Assembly (NCBI GenBank): GCA_934463115.1
Contig: CAKSIN010000012.1
Coordinates: 1-64,000, forward strand
Reading direction: 5' to 3'
Source of the DNA: an uncultured Clostridia bacterium
GTDB taxonomy: Bacteria > Bacillota > Clostridia > UMGS1810
DNA: 64,000 nt
In this document: one piece after another, positions 1 through 7,740 of the stretch
Position numbering within the stretch: position 1 is the first letter of the stretch
Layout: each line of letters starts with the position of its first letter
The notes under the pieces: generated by a model
The model's database searches: none
What the model was told of the DNA's origin: nothing
Seen by the model: only the letters and a program-made list of their open reading frames with translations
Made by a program: the position numbers and the translations under genes

Positions 1-203
1 GTGTAATTCCCGTTGCAATAATTACAGGTCAGGTTGCAGGGCTGGCATCGGCACAAAAAATAGACACATCCGTGCCGATATACAGCATAGATGTGCCTAC
101 TTTGCAAAATAAACTCATATCAAAAAATGTCAAAATTCACTTTGACGATTCGCTTATACCGGATGTAATAGAAAGCGTCAGAGTAGATGTAGGCGAACTG
201 TAA
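1..203 (+). CDS. FAD-dependent oxidoreductase, C-terminal end (partial)
   Basis: An open frame enters from the left edge (first full codon at base 3) and stops with TAA at 201-203, giving about 66 residues. The segment ITGQVAGLASAQ followed by VDVPTLQNKLISKNVKIHF-like sequence resembles the C-terminal end of FAD-dependent oxidoreductases of the FAD_oxidored type, where a Gly/Ala-rich FAD-contacting helix precedes a short 'DV..LQ..L' tail. The catalytic and Rossmann parts lie outside the window, so substrate and exact family cannot be judged. It converges on the phosphofructokinase gene, with only 3 bases between the two stop codons. Confidence 0.5.
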   Translation, partial: VIPVAIITGQVAGLASAQKIDTSVPIYSIDVPTLQNKLISKNVKIHFDDSLIPDVIESVRVDVGEL

Positions 204-206
204 AGT

Positions 207-1415
207 CTAACGCATAATGTGTTTTGGCAGTCCGTGTTTAAATATTATTTCCGGCTGTCCCTGTATGAGAGGGTACACATATTCAAAAAAGCTTTGTGTT
301 ACATCGTTACCGGATTCATTGATATATTCACGCGGCACCTTTTTTTCGGAGTTAGCGGCGTTGCTTATATCTGTATAATCATACGAAACACTGTACTGCG
401 AACCAGGTCTGCGTTTATATATCATCATTTTGCCGCTGTTACCGCAAACAGCGGCATTTACGGCTGCAGCACCGATATCTGTCGATTCGCGTATATCGGT
501 AAGTGAACCCAAATGTGATGCGCACCGCTGAGGTGTGTTAAGTTCAACGCTTCGCACCTTTATACCGTACTTATTTTTTATCAGATTTTCCAAAATCTTT
601 CCGGCTCCGCCAAGCTGTACATGCCCGAACAGGTCTTCTTTAAATATTTCGCTCTGATCCGATACATATTTACCGTTTGCGTCTTTGATTCCCTCTGAAA
701 TAGCAATGACTATATTTTGCTTTTCGATAACTTTTTGTTTGACATCATCCAAAAAAATTTTGGTATCAAACGGTATTTCGGGAAGATAAATAAGTTCCGG
801 TGATGTATCGCCGTTAAGTCTGGCAAGGGCTGATGCAGCTGTCAGCCAACCGGCATTTCTCCCCATAATTTCTACGATTGTTACACTTTCTATACTGTAG
901 CATTTTGCGTCGCGGGATATCTCCGCAACCGTTGATGCAATATATTTTGCGGCACTTCCGAATCCGGGACAGTGATCGGTGTTCATAAGGTCGTTATCTA
1001 TTGTTTTCGGCACGCCGATTACATTTATACCTTCCTGTCCGCATGCATCACTCAGCTTTAAAACTGTGTCCATAGAATCGTTTCCGCCTATATACAAAAA
1101 ATAGCCGATATTATGTTTTTTCATTACACTGATAATTTTTTTGATATCGTCGCTGTTTTCCGATAATCTGTACCGACATGAACCGAGATATGATGACGGC
1201 GTCTGCGACAGTATTCTGAGATTATCCGTATTCGAAAAAGCATCGGATAAATCAATGATATTGTCGGAAATAACTCCCTTGATTCCGTTTACGGCACCGT
1301 ATACTCTGCCGATTTTACTGCATGCAATAGCTTCGCCGATAACTCCTGCAAGTGTTGCGTTAATAGCAGCTGTAGGACCGCCGGACTGGCCGACGAGTAA
1401 ATTTAATTCAGACAT
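207..1415 (-). CDS. pfp: 6-phosphofructokinase, probably pyrophosphate-dependent
   Basis: Phosphorylates fructose 6-phosphate to fructose 1,6-bisphosphate in cytosolic glycolysis. The 402-aa protein has the PFK phosphate-donor loop GQSGGPTAAIN near the N-terminus, GGNDS at residues 110-114, PKTIDND at 136-142 and MGRNAGW at 184-190. In ATP-PFKs the donor-loop position is Gly (GGDGS) and the later motif starts PGTID; here these are Asp and Lys, the established signature of PPi-using enzymes, so PPi is the likely donor. The length, about 80 aa more than ATP-PFK, also fits the clostridial PPi-type group. The gene overlaps the stop of the upstream CpXC-like gene by 8 bp and has a GGAGGAAC ribosome-binding site inside that gene's end, suggesting translational coupling. 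Confidence 0.93.
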   Translation of the reverse strand: MSELNLLVGQSGGPTAAINATLAGVIGEAIACSKIGRVYGAVNGIKGVISDNIIDLSDAFSNTDNLRILSQTPSSYLGSCRYRLSENSDDIKKIISVMKKHNIGYFLYIGGNDSMDTVLKLSDACGQEGINVIGVPKTIDNDLMNTDHCPGFGSAAKYIASTVAEISRDAKCYSIESVTIVEIMGRNAGWLTAASALARLNGDTSPELIYLPEIPFDTKIFLDDVKQKVIEKQNIVIAISEGIKDANGKYVSDQSEIFKEDLFGHVQLGGAGKILENLIKNKYGIKVRSVELNTPQRCASHLGSLTDIRESTDIGAAAVNAAVCGNSGKMMIYKRRPGSQYSVSYDYTDISNAANSEKKVPREYINESGNDVTQSFFEYVYPLIQGQPEIIFKHGLPKHIMR

Positions 1416-2064
1416 TGTGTTCCTCCATATATTTAATTGCTGTATCGCGGTTTAGTTTTATCCATATACCCATAGGTGTATCGGATGTATCGTAGTTTAT
1501 TGACAAATAATCACTCAAAGGTACTTCGTAACGCTTTAAAATAATATCCGTGTAGTATCTTTGAGAAAAGCAAAGCATGTTGTTCTTTATTGTATCAAAA
1601 GTTATGTATTCATGCAAAAGATTCATATTTTTATACTTAGGAAATGATTTGAGTTTAAGAAGTTCTGTCTTCATGTCATCAAGACCGCAGCTGAATATTC
1701 TTATCTTTTCTATTGCTTCCGATGCAAAATCGGTCATCCTGAAGTTATAATCATCTGCCTTACACAGTCTGGAGATAAGCGCATAGTCGCATTTATCGAT
1801 ATATCTGCTTTTGGCATTTGCCGCCGCGAAAGTTTTGTATTTCATCGTATACAAAAGCACCGGTGTTTCGTAAGTATACACGCAATCACACTTTCGGCAT
1901 TTTACTCTGTTGATATAGCCGTTGCGGTTATCAGCGGTAAAATCATCAGGGTTGTCCGCATCGTACATATATTTAACAACCATATACGTGTAGTAAAGCT
2001 TTTTGCAGCATTCACATCTTATTGCGTTCAAAGGCACAAAAGTATTTTTAGTATCATAATCCAT
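1408..2064 (-). CDS. CpXC-like zinc-ribbon protein of unknown function
   Basis: A 218-aa protein with an N-terminal Cys cluster (C17, C19/C20) and a second pair C56-x2-C59 followed by 'YETPVLLY', the layout of the CpXC domain (two Cys pairs that probably bind zinc, then a Y-x-TP-x-LYY strand). The first pair is degenerate. Residues after about 75 are a helical domain I do not recognise. No signal peptide or membrane segment is visible. It is the first gene of a two-gene transcript with the PPi-phosphofructokinase, and the 8-bp overlap implies coupled expression; a role connected to glycolysis is guesswork. The ATG at 2064 lies about 13 bases from a GGGGGAA stretch, a loose ribosome-binding site. 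Confidence 0.6.
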   Translation of the reverse strand: MDYDTKNTFVPLNAIRCECCKKLYYTYMVVKYMYDADNPDDFTADNRNGYINRVKCRKCDCVYTYETPVLLYTMKYKTFAAANAKSRYIDKCDYALISRLCKADDYNFRMTDFASEAIEKIRIFSCGLDDMKTELLKLKSFPKYKNMNLLHEYITFDTIKNNMLCFSQRYYTDIILKRYEVPLSDYLSINYDTSDTPMGIWIKLNRDTAIKYMEEHNV

Positions 2065-2097
2065 CAGTCACATTATTCCCCCGTACGCTTTTTAAAT

Positions 2098-2126
2098 AGT
2101 ATACCATATTTTTACAAACTATTCAA
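2098..2126 (-). promoter_or_regulatory. Sigma-A-type promoter for the CpXC-pfp transcript
   Basis: On the minus strand TTGAAT (2126-2121) and TATACT (2103-2098) are separated by 17 bases. It lies about 35 bp upstream of the CpXC start codon and is divergent from the glyA promoter in the same 170-bp gap. Confidence 0.55.
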
Positions 2127-2174
2127 TATATATTTAATATTTTGTTAATTTTTGAAATTAAAGTTATTTATCTA

Positions 2175-2203
2175 TTGAAAAATCCGGAAATTTATTGTAT
2201 AAT
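2175..2203 (+). promoter_or_regulatory. Sigma-A promoter of glyA
   Basis: TTGAAA at 2175-2180 and a consensus TATAAT at 2198-2203 are separated by exactly 17 bases, predicting a start near 2210 and a leader of about 25 bases carrying the AAGGAGG ribosome-binding site at about 2220-2226. The leader is too short for a riboswitch or attenuator. Confidence 0.75.
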
Positions 2204-2234
2204 TAGTGTATGAACACACAAGGAGGTTATACCG

Positions 2235-3473
2235 ATGTACAGTACCGATGAAATCAGAAAAGTTGACTTTGAGCTTGCAGACGCAATAGAAGCCGAGGTC
2301 AACAGACAACGTAATAAAATAGAACTCATTGCAAGTGAGAATTTTGTCAGCAATGCAGTAATAGAAGCAATGGGAACTCCGCTTACAAACAAATATGCCG
2401 AGGGCTATCCCGGCAAGCGTTATTACGGCGGATGTGAATATGTGGATGTAGTTGAAAATCTTGCACGCGACAGAGCAAAGCAGCTGTTTGGCGCAGAACA
2501 TGCAAATGTTCAGCCTCACTCCGGAGCGCAGGCAAACCTTGCCGTATTTTTTGCGGCACTCAATCCCGGAGATACCGTTTTGGGAATGAATCTTGCACAC
2601 GGCGGACATTTGAGCCACGGAAGTCCTGTTAATATCAGCGGAAAATACTTTAATATAGTGTCCTATGGCGTATCGGAAGAAGATTCGCGCATAGACTATG
2701 ACGAGGTTCTGAAAATTGCACGTGAATGTAAGCCGAAAATGATTATAGCCGGCGCGAGTGCATATCCGCGTGTAATTGACTTTGAGAAATTTTCTGAAAT
2801 AGCCAAAGAAGTCGGCGCATACCTTATGGTAGACATGGCGCACATTGCCGGTCTTGTGGCTGCAGGTTTGCATCCGAGCCCGGTTCCGTATGCCGATTTT
2901 GTTACCACAACAACACACAAAACACTTCGCGGACCGCGCGGCGGACTTATTCTGTGCAAGGAGGAACATGCCAAGATGATAGACAAAGCCGTATTCCCGG
3001 GTATTCAGGGAGGACCGCTTATGCATATCATTGCGTCAAAGGCAGTATGCCTCAAGGAAGCACTGACTGATGATTTCAAAACATATCAGTCGCAGATTGT
3101 AAAAAATGCAAATAAACTTAGCGAGAGACTTTTGGAAAACGGATTTGAACTTGTATCCGGCGGAACAGATAACCACCTTATGCTTTTGGATCTTCGGAAT
3201 ATGCCGGTTACAGGAAAAGAAGCTGAACATATGCTCGACGAAGTAGGTATCACAGCAAATAAAAATGCGATTCCGTTTGATCCCGAGAAGCCGTTTGTTA
3301 CAAGCGGCGTCAGAATCGGAACGCCGGCAGTTACATCACGCGGTATGAAAGAGAACGACATGGTTGAGATTGCCGATTTAATTTCTCTGACGCTTAAGGA
3401 TTATGACGCAAATTGCAGCGAAGTAAAAGCACGCGTAAAAGCTCTTTGTGACAAATACCCGCTTTATGAATAA
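2235..3473 (+). CDS. glyA: Serine hydroxymethyltransferase
   Basis: PLP enzyme that interconverts serine plus tetrahydrofolate with glycine plus 5,10-methylene-THF, the main source of one-carbon units. The 412-aa length is standard. Visible motifs are SENF near residue 34, YAEGYPGKRYYGG at 54-66, AHGGHLSHG, the cofactor-anchoring D200-M-A-H, and TTTHKTLRGPRGG with the Schiff-base lysine at K229. A strong promoter and AAGGAGG site precede the ATG. The 15-bp gap to rarA and the lack of a terminator suggest co-transcription. Confidence 0.97.
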   Translation: MYSTDEIRKVDFELADAIEAEVNRQRNKIELIASENFVSNAVIEAMGTPLTNKYAEGYPGKRYYGGCEYVDVVENLARDRAKQLFGAEHANVQPHSGAQANLAVFFAALNPGDTVLGMNLAHGGHLSHGSPVNISGKYFNIVSYGVSEEDSRIDYDEVLKIARECKPKMIIAGASAYPRVIDFEKFSEIAKEVGAYLMVDMAHIAGLVAAGLHPSPVPYADFVTTTTHKTLRGPRGGLILCKEEHAKMIDKAVFPGIQGGPLMHIIASKAVCLKEALTDDFKTYQSQIVKNANKLSERLLENGFELVSGGTDNHLMLLDLRNMPVTGKEAEHMLDEVGITANKNAIPFDPEKPFVTSGVRIGTPAVTSRGMKENDMVEIADLISLTLKDYDANCSEVKARVKALCDKYPLYE

Positions 3474-3488
3474 TTTGGAGGAATTAAT

Positions 3489-4754
3489 TTGAAGCCGCTT
3501 GCTGATTACATACGTCCGGAAACTCTCGATGATGTTGTCGGGCAGCATCATCTTATAGGGGACGGGAAACCGCTTTCAAATATACTGAAAAACGGTGAAA
3601 TACCGAACATGATTTTTTTCGGTCCGTCCGGAACCGGGAAGACAACAGTTGCCAATATATGCGCTAGTACATCAAAAAAGAAGTTTTTTAAGCTCAATGC
3701 AACAAACGCTTCGTTGCAGGATATCCGAAGTGTAGCATCAGAACTTGATAACTTTGAGGGCAGAGACGGTGTGGTTTTGTATCTCGACGAGATTCAGAAT
3801 TTTAACAAAAAGCAGCAGCAGTCACTTCTGGAATATATAGAAAACGGAAGCATAACACTCATTGCCAGTACAACGGAAAACCCGTATTTCTACATATACA
3901 ATGCTATTTTATCGCGGTGCAATGTGTTTGAATTTAAATCCGTTGAAACATCGGATATTGTAAATGCTCTCAGACGCGCTGTGTCAGTGTGCAAAGATGT
4001 ATTCGGCGGTAAAAATGTTACGGCTGATGACTCGGTGCTCAATCAAATTGCCGAGAGTGCGTACGGAGATGTTCGCAAAGCCGTTACAATTTTCGAAACA
4101 TGTGTAAAGGTTTGCATGAGCAATGACAAAACGGTTGAAATAACTTCCGAAAGTGTGACAACCGTAACACAAAAAAGTGCATTTGCATTCGACCGTGACG
4201 GGGATAATCACTATGACGTTTTGAGTGCGTTTCAAAAATCTATCCGCGGAAGCGATCCCGACGCAGCTGTTCATTATCTTGCAAGGCTTATAGAGGGCGG
4301 AGATTTGATATCGATATGCCGCAGACTGCTCGTTATAAGCGCTGAGGATATCGGACTTGCATATCCGAATGCTATAGCGATAACAAAGGCTTGCGTTGAC
4401 TCGGCACTTCAGCTCGGACTTCCCGAAGCACGCATACCGCTGGCGGAAGCTGTAATTCTCCTTGCCGGATTGCCGAAATCCAATTCTGCAATTTGTGCTG
4501 TGGATGCTGCGCTTGAAGATGTCAAAAGCGGAAATGCCGGCGAAATTCCGTCACACATAAGAGACGGTCATTATTCCGGCGCAACCAAGCTTGGCAGAGC
4601 GCAGGGCTACCTGTATCCGCACAACTATCCCAACGCATATGTGGAGCAGCAGTATTTGCCGGATAATTTAAAAGATAAAAAATATTATACACCGCGCAGA
4701 AATAAAATGGAAGACAGTATGAATGAGTATCTTAAAAAAATAAGAAATAAATGA
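3489..4754 (+). CDS. rarA: Replication-associated recombination ATPase RarA (MgsA family)
   Basis: Clamp-loader-like AAA+ ATPase that acts at stalled replication forks and interacts with SSB in studied bacteria. The 421-aa protein has Walker A GPSGTGKT at 45-52, Walker B LYLDEIQ around 97-103, a sensor-1 stretch STTENP and the family C-terminal domain (SAEDIGLAYP, DGHYSGA, GYLYPHNYP). The start is TTG at 3489, chosen because GGAGGAA lies about 8 bases upstream and the protein begins exactly as the family does (KPLADYIRP, DVVGQ). It follows glyA by 15 bp. Confidence 0.95.
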   Translation: MKPLADYIRPETLDDVVGQHHLIGDGKPLSNILKNGEIPNMIFFGPSGTGKTTVANICASTSKKKFFKLNATNASLQDIRSVASELDNFEGRDGVVLYLDEIQNFNKKQQQSLLEYIENGSITLIASTTENPYFYIYNAILSRCNVFEFKSVETSDIVNALRRAVSVCKDVFGGKNVTADDSVLNQIAESAYGDVRKAVTIFETCVKVCMSNDKTVEITSESVTTVTQKSAFAFDRDGDNHYDVLSAFQKSIRGSDPDAAVHYLARLIEGGDLISICRRLLVISAEDIGLAYPNAIAITKACVDSALQLGLPEARIPLAEAVILLAGLPKSNSAICAVDAALEDVKSGNAGEIPSHIRDGHYSGATKLGRAQGYLYPHNYPNAYVEQQYLPDNLKDKKYYTPRRNKMEDSMNEYLKKIRNK

Positions 4755-4770
4755 TTGAAAGGATGGGTTT

Positions 4771-5124
4771 ATGATGAACAATGATATTATCGAGAAGGTA
4801 AGAAAAACTGTTAGTAAAACCGCAAAAAAAGCGGCACGTGTATCGGGCGACGCGATTGATTTTACAAAACTTAAACTTAAGCTGTTTGAAATCAAAGATA
4901 AACTTGATGACAACTATGCAAAAATAGGTATGCTTGTTTATGAAGGCAAGGACAGCGATGAGCTCGAAAAAATATGTGATGAAATCACCGCGCTGCGTGA
5001 TGAAGAAGCAGAAATAAAGCTCAAGCTTGACGCTTTCGGAAGCAAGAGAACCTGTCCGGTTTGCGGCGAAAAGGTTGACACCAAGTCACAATTTTGCCAG
5101 CATTGCGGAAGCCGTATGGAATAA
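4771..5124 (+). CDS. Small coiled-coil zinc-ribbon protein
   Basis: A 117-aa protein with a charged amphipathic N-terminal half (about residues 1-90, rich in Lys, Glu and Leu, probably coiled coil) and a C-terminal zinc ribbon, CPVCG ... CQHCG, with two CxxC pairs separated by about 14 residues. Such small clostridial proteins often follow housekeeping genes; their role is unknown. No signal peptide or membrane segment is visible. It lies 16 bp after rarA, likely the last gene of that transcript, before the independent FMN riboswitch unit. ATG at 4771 or 4774 are both possible behind GAAAGGATGG. Confidence 0.8.
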   Translation: MMNNDIIEKVRKTVSKTAKKAARVSGDAIDFTKLKLKLFEIKDKLDDNYAKIGMLVYEGKDSDELEKICDEITALRDEEAEIKLKLDAFGSKRTCPVCGEKVDTKSQFCQHCGSRME

Positions 5125-5152
5125 ATAAAATTTCATTATCAAATCAATTAAT

Positions 5153-5288
5153 TCTTCGGGGCGAGGTGAAATTCCTCACCGGCGGTAAGGCAAATTATTT
5201 AAGTTTCATTTGTCAAAGCCCGCGAGCCGTGTATATGGCTGACTCGGTGAAATTCCGAGGCCGACAGTATAGTCTGGATGATAGAAGA
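5153..5288 (+). promoter_or_regulatory. FMN riboswitch (RFN element) aptamer
   Basis: The core is unmistakable: GGGGCGAGGTGAAATTCC with CTCACCGGCGGTAA, later GCCCGCGAGCC, GACTCGGTGAAATTCCGA and GGCCGACAGTATAGTC, closing with GATAGAAGA. The P1 arms TCTTC (5153-5157) and GAAGA (5284-5288) pair. It binds FMN and, with the hairpin that follows, turns off the riboflavin transporter gene when FMN is plentiful. Confidence 0.97.
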
Positions 5289-5304
5289 GTATATATTTAC
5301 GTTA

Positions 5305-5336
5305 TTTCCCCCGAATATATTTCGGGGGATTTTTTT
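5305..5336 (+). terminator. Riboswitch-controlled intrinsic terminator
   Basis: CCCCCGAA and TTCGGGGG form a GC-rich hairpin with a small loop, followed directly by a run of T (5330-5336). It sits between the FMN aptamer and the ribU ribosome-binding site, the usual expression platform for FMN-dependent transcription termination. Confidence 0.92.
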
Positions 5337-5352
5337 GGAGGTATGTATTATT

Positions 5353-5931
5353 ATGAATACGAGAAAAATGATTAAAATTTCAATTTTATCAGCCGTTGCA
5401 ACACTTTTAATGTTTTTTGAAATACCATTGTGGTTTGCCCCGGCTTTTTACAAAATCGACTTCAGCGAAGCAGCAGTGCTGATAGGCGCATTTGCACTCG
5501 GCCCTGCATCCGGAGTTGCAATTGAATTTATTAAAATAATTCTTATTACCGTTATAAAGGGTTCCCATACATTTTTTGTGGGTGAAATTGCCAATTTTAT
5601 TATCGGATGTACGTTTGTGCTGCCAGCAGCGATACTGTACAAAAGATATAAATCAAAAAGAACAGCTCTTGTCGGAATGGGAATCGGCACGGCTTTTATG
5701 GCTGCTGTCGGCTCGGCAATTAACGCATTTGTGTTGCTGCCGCTGTATGCAAAAGCCTTTAAAATGCCGATGGATCAAATTGTAGCTATGGGCAATGCCG
5801 TAAACAAAAATATAAATTCGCTTTCAACTCTTGTTTTCTATGCCGTAGTACCTTTTAACATTATAAAAGGAATTGCGGTAAGCACAATTACATTTCTCTT
5901 GTACAAACACATACGAAAAATACTACTTTAA
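5353..5931 (+). CDS. ribU: Riboflavin ECF transporter, substrate-binding S component
   Basis: Integral membrane protein that binds riboflavin and works with the shared ECF energy module (candidate ecfA1-ecfA2-ecfT at 44.9-47.4 kb). The 192-aa protein has about six hydrophobic segments and the RibU signature FYKIDFSEAAVLIGAFALGP near residues 34-53. The start is ATG at 5353: GGAGG at 5337-5341 lies 11 bases upstream and the N-terminus MNTRKMIKIS fits the family. An in-frame start at 5278 lies inside the riboswitch and was rejected. Expression should fall as FMN rises. Confidence 0.95.
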   Translation: MNTRKMIKISILSAVATLLMFFEIPLWFAPAFYKIDFSEAAVLIGAFALGPASGVAIEFIKIILITVIKGSHTFFVGEIANFIIGCTFVLPAAILYKRYKSKRTALVGMGIGTAFMAAVGSAINAFVLLPLYAKAFKMPMDQIVAMGNAVNKNINSLSTLVFYAVVPFNIIKGIAVSTITFLLYKHIRKILL

Positions 5932-5982
5932 AATCAAAACCGCGGTCGAATATATCTATATTCAGCCACGGTTTTGATTTTA
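5930..5982. terminator. Bidirectional terminator between ribU and the DUF1540 gene
   Basis: AAAATCAAAACCGCGG (from 5930) pairs with CCACGGTTTTGATTTT across a loop of about 20 bases, with one non-Watson-Crick position. A/T-rich flanks on both sides suit termination in both directions between these convergent genes. Confidence 0.75.
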
Positions 5983-5995
5983 AATATTTCGATAC

Positions 5996-6181
5996 TTACT
6001 TACAGCAGCTTGCTTTGAGCTTGAACGACTCGCAATCAGTGCATTCAATTACTGTGGGATTTGCCTCGTGTGTTCCTACATTAATCTTTTCAAGCGTGCA
6101 GTAATTTTGCGAATCACAGTGGTGTTCACACTGCTGAACAGTACAACCGATAGATTTGTTTGCGTTGCTGCAATTTGCCAT
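5996..6181 (-). CDS. DUF1540 cysteine-rich small protein
   Basis: A 61-aa protein with the DUF1540 pattern: IGCTVQQC (C13, C18), a central C28 followed by TLEKINVG, and a terminal ECTDCESF (C47, C50). DUF1540 proteins are short, common in Clostridia and Bacilli, probably metal-binding, and without assigned function. The start at 6181 is preferred over one 14 codons upstream because an AAAAGGAGGTTG site lies directly in front of it and the domain begins just after. The extra CC near the C-terminus (C59, C60) is outside the usual pattern. Confidence 0.85.
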   Translation of the reverse strand: MANCSNANKSIGCTVQQCEHHCDSQNYCTLEKINVGTHEANPTVIECTDCESFKLKASCCK

Positions 6182-6279
6182 AATAATCAACCTCCTTTTG
6201 TGTTGCATGATTATTATGTGCATATTTTTTAAAAATATTAATGCTATATTTTACTATTGTTACAAATTCGTTTAAATTG

Positions 6280-6308
6280 TTGTTTTCTCCAAAAAAACGT
6301 GTTAAAAT
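6280..6308 (+). promoter_or_regulatory. Candidate promoter of the 6338 lipoprotein gene
   Basis: TTGTTT at 6280-6285 and TAAAAT at 6303-6308 with a 17-base spacer, followed by AGAGGTG and the ATG at 6338. The region is AT-rich, so chance matches are possible. Confidence 0.4.
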
Positions 6309-6337
6309 CACTATGATGATAAAGAGGTGAATCGTAT

Positions 6338-7063
6338 ATGAATATAAAAATGAGAATTGTTTCTGCGGCACTTTTGATTATGCTTTTGTTTACATTTTCC
6401 GGCTGCAAAAGCAAGAAAAACTACACTAAAACAGATAAAAAAGAAACAGCATCGGAATCGGTTTCGGAAAAATCCGAAAAAAAAGAAACAGAAGAAAGCG
6501 GCAATGAGTCAAACGATAATCAGGAAAACGAAAAAAATGAAACAACAGTCCGGGAAAATAATACCGATAAGGCAATTCACGTGATAAACGAATATGTTTC
6601 CGCCGCAAAAAAACTTGATTTTAATACGATGAATAAGTATATGTATAATGCGTCTGTTCTGCCAATCCTTGATTTGGATAAAAACACATATTCCAAATAT
6701 TCAATTTCCGAAGAAAGAATTTACCAATTGTGCAAAGCGCGCTTGTCAACGTACAAAATTACGCCGATAAGTGCGTCGGCACAAGGAAACGATGTGATAG
6801 TTACAACACAGGTTTCAAAGGTGAACATGGAATCGCTTCAAAATAAATGGATGGAAGTTTTGTGCAATAAATATCCCGAATACACAAGTCTGACGTCTGA
6901 ACAAATGACTCCGGAGGTCGTCGACAGACTTATCGAAACGATGATCGAGGTGCTTAAAACCGCCGAACCGACAATAACCGAAACGAAAAACATTACAGTT
7001 AAAAACAGTGCAGGAACGTGGAAAATTGCTGCTTCGAACGAAGACTTTTTCCCGTCTAAATAA
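6338..7063 (+). CDS. Putative lipoprotein with low-complexity linker
   Basis: A 241-aa exported lipoprotein of unknown function. The signal peptide MNIKMRIVSAALLIMLLF ends in the lipobox FSGC, with lipidated Cys at residue 23. Residues about 25-80 are a Lys/Glu/Ser/Asn-rich linker. From about 85 to the end is a folded domain of about 155 aa (begins DKAIHVINEYVSAAKKLDF, ends GTWKIAASNEDFFPSK), reminiscent of small alpha+beta NTF2-like domains of clostridial lipoproteins (for example the DUF4878 or DUF5105 type). I cannot assign it firmly. AGAGGTGAA precedes the ATG. Confidence 0.8.
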   Translation: MNIKMRIVSAALLIMLLFTFSGCKSKKNYTKTDKKETASESVSEKSEKKETEESGNESNDNQENEKNETTVRENNTDKAIHVINEYVSAAKKLDFNTMNKYMYNASVLPILDLDKNTYSKYSISEERIYQLCKARLSTYKITPISASAQGNDVIVTTQVSKVNMESLQNKWMEVLCNKYPEYTSLTSEQMTPEVVDRLIETMIEVLKTAEPTITETKNITVKNSAGTWKIAASNEDFFPSK

Positions 7064-7086
7064 ACTTTGAAATGAGGAATGACAGA

Positions 7087-7335
7087 ATGGACACACGTGT
7101 AGCAATTATAGCGGTCATAGTGGAAAATCCCGACTCCGTAAGCGAACTTAACCTTGTACTCCATGAGTACGGAGAATATATTATCGGACGTATGGGCATA
7201 CCTTACAAAGCAAAAAAAATTAATATTATAAGTGTTGCAATAGATGCTCCGCAGGATATCATTAACTCACTTGCCGGGAAAATCGGCTGTCTTGACGGAA
7301 TATCCGCAAAAACGCTGTATTCAAATGTTGAATAA
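7087..7335 (+). CDS. TM1266-type putative iron-only hydrogenase system regulator
   Basis: An 82-aa ACT-like small protein. MDTRVAIIAVIVENPDSVSELN, HEYGEYIIGRMG and the GCLDGISAKTLYS end match the TM1266 family, which commonly sits beside [FeFe]-hydrogenase maturation genes and is named a putative regulator from that context; its biochemistry is unproven. An upstream ATG at 7072 has no ribosome-binding site, whereas GAGGA at 7074-7078 is 8 bases from the ATG at 7087, so that start is used. hydF lies less than 1 kb away on the other strand, which supports the hydrogenase link. Confidence 0.85.
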   Translation: MDTRVAIIAVIVENPDSVSELNLVLHEYGEYIIGRMGIPYKAKKINIISVAIDAPQDIINSLAGKIGCLDGISAKTLYSNVE

Positions 7336-7347
7336 TTTAAGCTATGT

Positions 7348-7389
7348 AAACAGGATTCCCGATGCTTATTTGCACCGGGAATCCTGTTT
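7348..7389. terminator. Palindromic terminator between convergent genes
   Basis: AAACAGGATTCCCG (7348-7361) and CGGGAATCCTGTTT (7376-7389) are perfect 14-bp arms with a 14-base loop, lying exactly between the TM1266-like and SASP stop codons. There is no clean T run on either side, so efficiency is uncertain. Confidence 0.6.
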
Positions 7390-7403
7390 GACTTATTCAA
7401 AGG

Positions 7404-7595
7404 TTATTTCATCGAATTTTCATAAGATTCGATCATTTTCTTAACCATCTGTCCGCCTACAGAACCGGCCTGTCTTGATGTTAAATCGCCGTTGTAGCCA
7501 TTTTTAAGATTTACACCTACCTCAGATGCTGCTTCCATTTTAAATCTTTCCATTGCATCCTTGGCTTCAGGTACTACATGCTTTCCTCCTGCCAT
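7404..7595 (-). CDS. Small acid-soluble spore protein, alpha/beta type
   Basis: A 63-aa DNA-binding spore-core protein that coats and protects spore DNA from UV and heat damage. The diagnostic sequence is ERFKMEAASEVGV (containing the germination-protease cleavage site after the Glu of MEAAS) followed by GYNGDLTSRQAGSVGGQMVKKM. The ATG at 7595 (MAGGKHVV) is chosen because GGAGGTGAT lies 8 bases upstream; an in-frame GTG at 7604 overlaps that site. It is direct evidence that the lineage forms, or recently formed, endospores. No convincing sigma-G promoter was found. Confidence 0.95.
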   Translation of the reverse strand: MAGGKHVVPEAKDAMERFKMEAASEVGVNLKNGYNGDLTSRQAGSVGGQMVKKMIESYENSMK

Positions 7596-7740
7596 GAATA
7601 TCACCTCCGTTTATTTTGTTTTCGCTTGGCAAAGATGTATTCTTTGCCGAGAATTAAGCGCGTTTCAAAAATGTAACGTTCTTAATTCACTTATAATTTG
7701 TGTTAAAGCGAGCAAAAATAAACAGGTAATTTTTTCATAG

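Noticed and set aside
5278..5352. Longer in-frame start for ribU at 5278
   Set aside because: It lies inside the FMN riboswitch and terminator, and has no ribosome-binding site; ATG 5353 has GGAGG 11 bases upstream and a family-like N-terminus.
5996..6181. SCIFF-type peptide (scfA) precursor
   Set aside because: The six-Cys-in-45 spacing and C-terminal sequence of SCIFF peptides do not match; the pattern is DUF1540 and there is no radical-SAM maturase gene nearby.
7596..7740. Sigma-G promoter for the SASP gene (GAATA and CAAAATA boxes)
   Set aside because: The spacer is 19 bases and the predicted start would fall in the ribosome-binding site; not credible without data.
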